Shown one piece after another: positions 1 to 6,378 of a stretch of 8,000 bases of DNA. The stretch covers positions 1 through 8,000 of the forward strand of contig CASEPW010000080.1 of the NCBI GenBank assembly GCA_949289925.1, in the 5' to 3' direction. The notes beneath the pieces are model-generated. The model was not told the origin of the DNA, ran no database searches, and saw only the letters and a list, made by a program, of their open reading frames with translations. Within the stretch, counting starts at the first letter, position 1; each line of letters begins with the position of its first letter. The position numbers and the translations under genes were made by a program. Source of the stretch: an uncultured Mycoplasmataceae bacterium (lineage in GTDB: Bacteria; Bacillota_I; Bacilli_A; Mycoplasmatales; Mycoplasmoidaceae).

Positions 1-14
1 AATTTAAAATAATA

Positions 15-23
15 TGCTATAAT
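15..23 (+). promoter_or_regulatory. Extended -10 promoter of the 127-residue gene
   Basis: TGCTATAAT is a perfect -10 hexamer (18-23) preceded by the extended -10 dinucleotide TG (15-16). Counting the last T of the hexamer as -7 puts +1 at about position 30, the A of the ATG. The predicted mRNA is therefore leaderless, and there is no Shine-Dalgarno sequence. Too little upstream sequence lies in the window to judge a -35 box. The start site is inferred from spacing, not measured. Confidence 0.6.
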
Positions 24-29
24 AATTTT

Positions 30-413
30 ATGAGATTCTTTGAATTAAATAATGAGATATATGACGAAAGTCAAATTAATGATTTAAATAGAGATGAACT
101 AATTGAAATTAAAGTATTAGATGAATATGAGGACGATGAACATTTTATCACATTTTCAACAAATAAAAATTACATAATTATAAAAGTTGGAAAAAATGAT
201 AATCATCCAATGAATGATGAAGAATTCATTAAGTTTATATCATTAGAAATTGATAATAGTATTATCTATACTAGAAAATTAAATAAAAATGGTGAACCAA
301 CAACAGTATTTATGCTAGAAAATATTTCAATTGATGAATTATCTAATCATTTAGTTAATGTGTATGTATGTTGTAGTAAAATTGGAATAATAAAAAAGAA
401 AATTTCTATGTAA
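30..413 (+). CDS. Hypothetical acidic protein, 127 aa
   Basis: I do not recognise this protein. It is an intact 127-residue frame from ATG to TAA with the codon use of its neighbours and no tryptophan. The first 75 residues are rich in Asp, Glu and Asn (the stretch around residues 30-40 includes VLDEYEDDEHF). The C-terminal 20 residues are more hydrophobic, hold a CC pair and end in a lysine cluster. I see no signal peptide, no convincing membrane span and no catalytic motif, so a small cytoplasmic protein is the best guess. The ATG is chosen because a perfect extended -10 box lies at the right distance to start transcription on it. It converges on the large surface-protein gene, leaving a 31-base gap (414-444) without a visible terminator hairpin. 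That it is a real gene is fairly sure; its function is unknown. Confidence 0.72.
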   Translation: MRFFELNNEIYDESQINDLNRDELIEIKVLDEYEDDEHFITFSTNKNYIIIKVGKNDNHPMNDEEFIKFISLEIDNSIIYTRKLNKNGEPTTVFMLENISIDELSNHLVNVYVCCSKIGIIKKKISM

Positions 414-444
414 TGAGTATCTTTAATTATGTAAAATGATATTT

Positions 445-2232
445 TTAATATGGATTAGTGTTCGACTCAACACCATTCTTTGCAAGAACAGTTTTAACAT
501 AATTATATAAATCACAATATTGTAAGAAATACATTTTATCTTGATGTATTAAACTATTATTTGGTCAAAGTTCATCCATTAAATTACCATTAAAATTTAC
601 ACTACAAATAACTTTAATATTCTTATTCACTAATTTTTTCTCATTTGTATTTGGATCAACATAAAAAACAAATTCATTAGATGATTTGATTTTTGAAAGA
701 ATATTATTAGTTGCATTGTTTAACATTTCATCTAAATTTCCTGTTAGTACAGTAGAATTTTCACCATTTGCAATATGTGCTAAAAAGTATGTTTTACCGT
801 CAATATCAACAACAGGGACTTCAATCAGATCAGCATATTTAATAATAGAACTTAATTCACTCTTATAAAAAATTAAACTTCTATTATAAACTGATGGATT
901 AAATAAACCAGTAACCATTCTAGTTTCTCCATAGTTTACAGGTAATGGATTCAATTTAAATTGTGATAAATTATCACTTGGTAGTTTTTCATATAATCTT
1001 AATACATTGTTAACATTAATCAATGATTCTTCATTAATTTTTGAAATATAATTTTCTGCATTTTTTGTTTGACTTATTTTATTTATATTGTCATTGTATA
1101 AATCCATAGAAGAATTTACACCTGTGTCATTAACAAATAATTCAGGCTTATCATCTTGTGTTAATAATAAATGTTGGAATTTATTAATTTCAGTTTCTGT
1201 AAAATCATTAGATAGTTTAACTTTTTTTAATTTATCAGTTGAAGATGGTCTTTGCAATTCAGTCATAGATTTATTATTTTTTGATAATGAAAAATTAGCA
1301 ATTTTATCTTCAAAAACAATTTTATTACTAATGTTAATCATTCTTTTTTCATCATAATTTTCTGAATTAACTCATCCTTTTAAAGAAGCAATCATTTCAT
1401 TTTTGTTATCACTTAAATTTATAATATCAGAAACATTTTCTATCATAAATACAGGAATTGAATTGTATGTTATAGTAATTGAATTTAAATCTGAATCACC
1501 TTCTATTGATTTATATAAATTAATATAGAAATTTTCTAAATTATTGAAAACATTTTCTCTATAAAGAGTTTCTACTCATCATTCATTGCTCAATTGCTTT
1601 AACTTAGCTGCACGTGAACTTACATCTGTAATATCAGATTTAAGAACACTTGTTAAATCTTTAGTTATATTTTCAGGATTTTCACCATGATTTAAATAAG
1701 TTTGTGATAATGAAGAGTAAAAACTATTAATTAATTTATCTGCCAATGCAGATACTTCACTAATAACAAGATTTTCAATATTTGCAGTTGCACTTGGATT
1801 TAATGAATTAATAAAATCAAAATTAGTGTTTTTTAATACCATATTATTAATTAATATATCAACAATTTCTTTTTTCAAATTTTTCTTGTCAATATTGTCA
1901 GTACTAGTTGTAACACTTAGTGTAAATGCTGATGATTTTTTTCCTGATTCATCACTCATAAGTCTTAATTGATCACCAAAAATATAATAATTCAATTGAT
2001 TATCATAACGATTAATATTAAATTTATATATTTTATCATTTAAATCTAAAGTATAGTTTTTACCATTTGAATCTAATATATATTCTTTTCTTGGATACGA
2101 ACCAAATAATTCACCAGTTCATTTATGATCAGTTTTGTTAGTTGCATCATCAAAATGATTGTTATAAACAAAAATATTAGCTTTGTTAATAAAATCATCT
2201 TTAGATAAATTATTTAAATAAATGGTATTGAT
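445..2232 (-). CDS. Large putative surface protein, C-terminal part (out of frame with its N-terminal part)
   Basis: This stretch of 595 codons, ending in TAA at 445-447, is open when TGA is read as Trp (TGA codons at 565, 1372, 1576, 1579 and 2119). Its frame is closed just upstream by a TAA at 2242-2244, and no Met codon occurs in its first 80 or so codons, so it is poorly explained as an independent gene. It continues the protein begun at 3245: joined at the A8 tract (2232-2239) the two parts give about 933 residues. The sequence is rich in Asn, Ser, Lys and Tyr, with few Cys and no transmembrane segment, and it ends in Asn-Pro-Tyr. This resembles the large Mollicute-specific surface proteins in general; I cannot name the family. 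If the frame is not restored in the cell, this part is untranslated and the gene is a pseudogene. Confidence 0.6.
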
Positions 2233-3245
2233 TTTTTTTCATTACCTGTATTTTTATCATATTCATATATTTCGTAACTAAAGTTAGCATTAGTTTGATC
2301 ATTACTATCGTTTGATGGTAAATAATAACTAGCATTTGAACCTGAAGCACTAGCTCCTGGAACACTATATCTTTTATATTTAGTCTTAGATCTAAGACTT
2401 CATGTGTTATTAGTAAGTGTTGCCCCTACATTATAAGTTATTTGATTTTTATATTTTGAAAAAGTTCTTAATAATTCATATGTTGTGTTTACAAAAGAAT
2501 CATATGAACCACTTTCAAAAATTGAATTAATAGGAACAAATTTATTTTCTGTACCAAATAATTTAATAACATCAAATGATTCATTAGCACTATTATAACC
2601 TAAATTTCTTAATGCTATTTTTTTAAAAATATTAATATCATCTGTATTTAAAGGATTAATATAAACTTCTTTATTTGCATAATTATCTCATATACGGTAG
2701 AATGAAACACCTAAAGTTTTACTTTCTGATATAACTTTATTTGCTGCAATAGCATCAGATTGTTTTGTATACAATTCACCTTCTTGATCCATTCACAAAA
2801 ATCTATATTTTTCCAAATAAGACTTAGCTGCAAAATATAAATCATCAACATAACCACCATTTATAGTTTTATAAGCATCTTTAATATATTCTTTCTTATA
2901 AGCATATAAATTAGAAACATCAACATTATTAAACAATGAATTAGTTGCAGAATTAAAATCTCCTATATATGATTCATATTTTGTTGTGTTACCAGAATTA
3001 AATCCAGAGATATTTTTATTACCCAAAATAAAATCAACTGCTTCATCAATATCATTAAACTTCAAACTTAAACCAGATTCACTTTTTAATCAAAAATATC
3101 TTTTACTATCGGGAATACCACTCATATCTGATGGTAAAGATTCATGGTTATTCATTTGTGTAACAACAATAGGTGCAGTAACAGTTGCCCCTACAACCAA
3201 TGATGAACTAACTATAGAAGCTATTAATTTCTTAATACCAAACAC
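2214..3245 (-). CDS. Large putative surface protein, N-terminal part with signal peptide
   Basis: The frame starts at GTG (3243-3245) and as written ends at TAA (2214-2216), giving 343 residues; the in-frame part up to the A8 tract is 338 codons. The N-terminus, MFGIKKLIASIVSSSLVVGA, is a typical Sec signal: two lysines, then about 18 hydrophobic or small residues. There is no lipobox cysteine, so the protein should be secreted or held by an uncleaved anchor rather than lipidated. TGA codes Trp at 3090, 2793, 2688 and 2400. Before the break the protein turns Ser/Asn-rich (around residues 295-320), which looks like a linker. GTG is chosen because an in-frame TAG lies at 3255-3257 and a good ribosome binding site precedes it by 6 bases. 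The start is 2 bases past the rpsO stop, so translation is probably coupled to rpsO. Surface location is inferred; the family is not recognised. Confidence 0.72.
2232..2239 (-). other. A8 tract, site of frame break in the surface-protein gene
   Basis: On the coding strand the upstream frame reads GAA AAA AAA TCA and reaches a TAA at 2214-2216. The downstream frame reads AAA AAA ATC AAT and stays open for 595 codons. One more A in the tract would fuse the two frames exactly. So would a -1 slip on the heptamer A AAA AAA, which is in the register known for -1 frameshifting. Candidate explanations are phase variation by strand slippage, RNA polymerase slippage, programmed -1 frameshifting, a recent inactivating deletion, or a sequencing error. 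The sequence alone does not separate them. Confidence 0.75.
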
Positions 3246-3247
3246 GA

Positions 3248-3517
3248 TTAGCCTCTAATATTTAATTCTTTAATTAATTTACGGTATCTTTCAATATCAT
3301 TTGAAGATAAGTATTTTAGTAATGATTTTCTCCTTGAAACTTTTTTATAAAGACCACGTTTAGAGTGTTTGTCTTTCTTGTTTTCAATCATGTGGTTAGT
3401 TAATGATTCAATTTCAGCTGTTAAAATTGCAACTTGAACTTCAATACAACCTGTATTCTTATCGTTGCCACCAAATTTTTTAACTAACTCTGCTTTTGTT
3501 GATTTTGAAACTGCCAT
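3248..3517 (-). CDS. rpsO: 30S ribosomal protein S15
   Basis: S15 binds 16S rRNA early in 30S assembly and takes part in an inter-subunit bridge to 23S rRNA. The product is 89 residues, the usual family length. It shows the family signature: [18 protein letters not shown] at about residues 26-43, then KDKHSKRGL at 48-56, and an RRKSLLKYL helix at 62-70. The position before the EVQ motif is Gly-Cys-Ile, where many S15 have Gly-Ser-Pro. The frame extends 7 codons further upstream to another ATG, but the start at 3515-3517 (MAVSKS) fits the family N-terminus and sits 5 bases after a strong AAAGGA. It heads a two-gene unit with the surface-protein gene and is divergent from the pseudouridine synthase gene. 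Identification is secure. Confidence 0.97.
   Translation of the reverse strand: MAVSKSTKAELVKKFGGNDKNTGCIEVQVAILTAEIESLTNHMIENKKDKHSKRGLYKKVSRRKSLLKYLSSNDIERYRKLIKELNIRG
3252..3257 (-). promoter_or_regulatory. Ribosome binding site of the surface-protein gene
   Basis: TAGAGG on the - strand lies 6 bases before the GTG at 3245 and inside the last codons of rpsO. It decides the GTG start, since no ATG is available upstream in this frame after the TAG at 3255-3257. Its place inside rpsO suggests that ribosomes finishing S15 can re-initiate on the surface protein. Confidence 0.65.
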
Positions 3518-3522
3518 CTTAA

Positions 3523-3528
3523 TCCTTT
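3523..3528 (-). promoter_or_regulatory. Ribosome binding site of rpsO
   Basis: AAAGGA on the - strand is placed 5 bases before the ATG at 3517. It is the strongest Shine-Dalgarno match I noticed in the window and selects MAVSKS over the upstream in-frame ATG at 3538. Confidence 0.8.
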
Positions 3529-3561
3529 CATTTAGCATTTAGTCATAACAAGCGTTAACCT

Positions 3562-3570
3562 ATTATAACA
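3562..3570 (-). promoter_or_regulatory. Extended -10 promoter of rpsO
   Basis: On the - strand TGTTATAAT gives a perfect TATAAT (3567-3562) with TG one base upstream. By spacing, +1 is near 3555, which leaves a leader of about 38 bases that carries the Shine-Dalgarno. A small TAAC-GCTT-GTTA hairpin can form near the 5' end of this leader. No good -35 hexamer is seen at 17 bases. This promoter would drive rpsO and the surface-protein gene together. Confidence 0.6.
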
Positions 3571-3593
3571 TTCCTTTTTTATTATCTTTATTA

Positions 3594-3599
3594 TACAAT
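3594..3599 (+). promoter_or_regulatory. -10 promoter of the pseudouridine synthase gene
   Basis: TACAAT lies with its last base 6 bases short of the ATG at 3606, so +1 falls on the start codon. The overlapping TATACA (3592-3597) would give a 2-base leader. There is no Shine-Dalgarno. No -35 match is visible. The box is back to back with the rpsO promoter inside an 88-base intergenic region. Confidence 0.45.
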
Positions 3600-3605
3600 A
3601 AAAAT

Positions 3606-4472
3606 ATGAAAAAATGAAAAATTGATATTAATAATTCTAATCAAAGATTAGATAAATACTTAATAAGTCAATTAAAATGACTAAATAACACACTAATTTT
3701 TAAATACATAAGACAGAATAAAATCAAAGTAAACAATAAAAAAGTTGAACACAATTATATTTTAAAATTAGATGATGAAATTACAATTTACTTTAATGAA
3801 AATTATAAACAAATACCTATTATATATGATGATGAAAATATATTAATTGTTGATAAACCAACTGGTATTGAATGTATGAATGTGGATAAAGGAATTGATT
3901 TAATATCAATATTAAAAAAACAATTAAATAATGAAAATCTATTACTTGTTCATAGATTAGACACAAATACTAATGGAATTGTGATAGTTGCAAAAAGTAA
4001 AAAAGCATTTGATGCAATGTATGAAATATTTAAAAATAACGAAATAATAAAATATTACCAAGCACTAGTTTATGGTCATTTAGAAAAAAAAACTGATACA
4101 TTAAATGCATTTTTAATTAAAGATAAAAAATCATCATTAGTAAAAATTATTGATAAAAAAAATAATGATGCAAAAGCTATTTCTACAAAATATACAGTAG
4201 TAAAAGAATTTAAAAAATATAGTTTATTAGAAATAGTACTTATCACAGGTAGAACACACCAAATTAGGGCACATATGAATTATATTAATCATCCTATTGT
4301 TGGTGAAAAAAAGTATATAAAGAAAAATTTTGATAAAGATACTAGATTTAATCATCAAGCTTTAACAGCATACAAGATTGAATTTAAAATACATGATAAT
4401 AACAATTATTTATATTATTTAAATGGTAAAAGATTTAAATTAAAAGAAATAGATTTTCTAAAAAAAATATAG
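3606..4472 (+). CDS. RluA-family 23S rRNA pseudouridine synthase (RluC/RluD type)
   Basis: This enzyme isomerises uridine to pseudouridine in RNA, most likely in 23S rRNA. The 288-residue product has an N-terminal S4 RNA-binding domain (about residues 13-70, with RLDKYL and later KIKVNNKKV). The catalytic domain follows: ILIVDKPTG near 81-89, the active-site motif HRLDTNTNG at 116-124 with Asp119 as the expected catalytic residue, and GRTHQIRAHM at 215-224, all typical of the RluA family. The gene is complete only if TGA is Trp at residues 4 and 25. The ATG at 3606 is chosen because it gives a full S4 domain and lies at the predicted transcription start. An A9 run (4084-4092) stays in frame. 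Its TAG abuts the stop of the HAD gene. RluC and RluD targets cannot be told apart from motifs alone, so no symbol is given. Confidence 0.92.
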
Positions 4473-4481
4473 CTATATTTT
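4464..4481. repeat. 18-bp perfect palindrome at abutting convergent stops
   Basis: AAAATATAGCTATATTTT is a perfect palindrome centred between 4472 and 4473. Both flanking proteins end in Lys-Ile-TAG, so the two stop codons, TAG on + and TAG on - (CTA on +), form its core with no base between them. An AAAAATTTTT run follows at 4483-4492. A palindrome without a spacer makes a poor hairpin and no GC stem is present, so a bidirectional terminator role is possible but weakly supported. Confidence 0.6.
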
Positions 4482-5324
4482 CAAAAATTTTTCTAATTCT
4501 TTTGCTACACCATCTTCATCTGAAGAATAAGAAGTCATATATCTAGCAGACAGTCTAGCCGCTTGTGAAGCATTTTTCATTGCAAAACCTCATGTTGCAT
4601 AATCTAACATTGATGCATCATTATCTCCATCACCTAATGCAATACAATTTTCAGGTGGAATACCATAATAAGAGGATAAGAATTTTAAAGCATTTCTTTT
4701 TGAAGCAAAATCTGAATTTATTTCAATAATACTACCATTATTTTTTAAAGATCAATTTCTTACAACTAATGTTGGTGCTATTTTTTTAATTTCAAATAAT
4801 AAAATATTAAAATTTTCAAGATCTTTTTGATCTATATGTAATAGAATTGATGAAATATCTGTATCAATTTCTTCAATATTATTATTAATAATAGAAATAT
4901 CTCTGTCTTTAATATGAAACATATTAAACAATTCCATTTTAGTAAGATTATCATCAATTTTATTTAATAATCATCCTTTATTAACACCTTCAATTAATGC
5001 ATTTTTAATAAATTTTTTAATTACATTATTTTTTAAAATTTCATGGCAAATTCTTTTTTGAAATGTTTGGATGATTGGTACAAATTTTTCATCTGTAGGA
5101 TTAGTTATATATGAACCATTTTGATTAACTAATATTGTATCTAATTTTAATTGATTATAAAAATTATATGAACCTCTATACGGTCTACCTGTTACAAGAC
5201 AAAAAATATGACCATTCTTGATAACTTTTTTAATAACATCTTCTGTATATTTTGTTATTTCTTCATAATTTTTTAATAATGTTCCATCAAGATCACATGC
5301 GATTAAAAATTTTTCTTTTTTCAT
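4473..5324 (-). CDS. Cof-type HAD-superfamily (IIB) phosphatase
   Basis: This is a cytoplasmic haloacid-dehalogenase-type phosphohydrolase; family members remove phosphate from sugar phosphates, FMN and similar small molecules. The product is 283 residues, in the usual range for the Cof subfamily. All four HAD motifs are present: DLDGT at 11-15 (Asp11 nucleophile, Asp13 acid/base), LVTGRP at 43-48 (Thr45), ASKRNAL with Lys209, and GDGDND at 231-236 (Asp232 and Asp236 for Mg2+). The large cap domain between motifs II and III fits the IIB class. TGA codes Trp at 4971, 4752 and 4590; read with the standard code the gene looks broken into three. The ATG overlaps the TAA of trpS by one base (TAATG) and has its own Shine-Dalgarno, so it is the second gene of a trpS operon. 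The substrate cannot be predicted. Confidence 0.92.
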
Positions 5325-6316
5325 TATAACCTCATTTCTTTCTTTAAATTATCTATTGTGTTGTTAGCAATGGTTTTAGCTTTTTCTTTTCCTTTTTTTA
5401 AAACATCCAAAGCATATGAATCTGAAATATTTTCTTTTTTTAATTGTATATCTTTTAATAAATTATTAACTAAAGCAATTAAATCTTTTTTGAAAACTCC
5501 ATAATTTTCTATATTTCTATATCTATTTTCAATTTCTTCAATTGATAAATTTGAAATTAAATGATAAATTGTTATTAAATTACTAATACCTGGTTGATTT
5601 TCTACATCATATTTAATTCTATTTAAACTATCGGTTAATGCTGATTTAATTTTTTGTTCAACATCTTTTTCACTATCAGATAAAAAAATGGTTCCTTTTT
5701 TATTTTCACTAGATTTAGACATTTTTTTACTTGGGTCTTGCAAATCCATAATTCTTGCACCAAATTTTGCTATATATGGTTTAGGTACTATAAAGAAATC
5801 TTTTTTTAATTTATTATTTACTCTTGTTGCTAAATTTCTTGTTAATTCTAAATGTTGTTTTTGATCACTACCAACAACAACAACATTAGGATTATATAAA
5901 AGAATGTCAGCAGCCATCAAAATAGGATACACCAATAATCCTGTTGGAATGTATTCTGTACCATTAGCATTTTTAATTTTTGAACTCTTATCTTTAAATT
6001 GTGTCATTCTATTTAATTCACCAATTGTTGTATTACAAGTTAATAAATATGATAAAAATGTATGTTCAATAACATCTGATTGTTTAAAAATGATTGTTTT
6101 TTCAGGATTTAATCCAGATGCTAGGTAATATTTAAGGATATTAATTGACATTTCATTAACATCTTTCTTAAATTCAGTAGTTAACGCATGTAAATCAGCA
6201 ATAAAAATAATATTTTCAAATTCATCTTGAAATTTGACAAAATTAGTAATTGCGCCTAAATAATTACCAATTGTAAGATCATTCGTTGGTTGAATAGCAG
6301 ATAACATTTTTTTCAT
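5324..6316 (-). CDS. trpS: Tryptophanyl-tRNA synthetase
   Basis: This class I synthetase charges tRNA-Trp with tryptophan using ATP. The product is 330 residues, the normal bacterial length. The N-terminus MKKMLSAIQPTNDLTIGNYLGA matches the family start and holds the HIGH-type signature as TIGN (15-18). The substrate-pocket region GLLVYPILMAADILLY (126-141) and GSDQKQHLELTRNLA (149-163) follow. The second signature is KMSKS at 198-202. The protein itself contains no tryptophan codon of either kind. The first ATG (6314-6316) is preferred over the one three codons in, because it matches the family N-terminus and lies 2 bases from the predicted transcription start. It is the first gene of an operon with the HAD phosphatase and is divergent from miaB. 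In this organism the enzyme must serve tRNA that reads UGA, which is inferred from codon use. Confidence 0.96.
   Translation of the reverse strand: MKKMLSAIQPTNDLTIGNYLGAITNFVKFQDEFENIIFIADLHALTTEFKKDVNEMSINILKYYLASGLNPEKTIIFKQSDVIEHTFLSYLLTCNTTIGELNRMTQFKDKSSKIKNANGTEYIPTGLLVYPILMAADILLYNPNVVVVGSDQKQHLELTRNLATRVNNKLKKDFFIVPKPYIAKFGARIMDLQDPSKKMSKSSENKKGTIFLSDSEKDVEQKIKSALTDSLNRIKYDVENQPGISNLITIYHLISNLSIEEIENRYRNIENYGVFKKDLIALVNNLLKDIQLKKENISDSYALDVLKKGKEKAKTIANNTIDNLKKEMRL
5329..5334 (-). promoter_or_regulatory. Ribosome binding site of the HAD phosphatase gene
   Basis: TGAGGT on the - strand, with its GAGG core at 5333-5330, is spaced 5 bases from the ATG and lies in the last codons of trpS. 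Together with the TAATG overlap this suggests translational coupling to trpS. Confidence 0.65.
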
Positions 6317-6324
6317 AATTTAAT

Positions 6325-6330
6325 ATTATA
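6325..6330 (-). promoter_or_regulatory. -10 promoter of trpS
   Basis: A perfect TATAAT on the - strand (6330-6325) lies 8 bases before the ATG at 6316. Spacing puts +1 at about 6318, a leader of 2 bases with no Shine-Dalgarno. No clear -35 box is seen at 17 bases upstream. Confidence 0.55.
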
Positions 6331-6364
6331 TATTAATAAAACAATAAATTATGTAATTTTGTTA

Positions 6365-6370
6365 TATAAT
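6365..6370 (+). promoter_or_regulatory. -10 promoter of miaB
   Basis: A perfect TATAAT ends 8 bases before the ATG at 6379, which predicts +1 near 6377. An overlapping reading, TG-T-TATATA (6360-6368), would be an extended -10 with +1 near 6375. Either way the leader is 0-4 bases and lacks a Shine-Dalgarno. The box is divergent from the trpS -10, with about 35 bases between them. Confidence 0.55.
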
Positions 6371-6378
6371 TTATAAAC

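Noticed and set aside
686..1357. Two + strand open frames (686-868 and 1088-1357) inside the surface-protein gene
   Set aside because: They lie opposite a continuous 595-codon frame, have no start signals, and their hydrophobic look comes from complementing Asn/Lys-rich codons.
2986..3258. Open + strand frame of 90 codons opposite the surface-protein and rpsO ends
   Set aside because: It is antisense to the signal-peptide region of a well-supported gene, has no ribosome binding site or promoter, and reads as the complement of AT-rich coding sequence.
3536..3538. Upstream ATG as the start of rpsO
   Set aside because: The AAAGGA ribosome binding site lies between the two ATGs and serves the downstream one, which also matches the S15 family N-terminus.
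4473..5324. HAD gene as a frameshifted or nonsense-interrupted pseudogene
   Set aside because: All segments are in one frame separated only by TGA codons, and motifs I-IV are complete.
5904..6128. + strand open frame of 74 codons inside trpS
   Set aside because: It is antisense to conserved trpS sequence and has no promoter or ribosome binding site.
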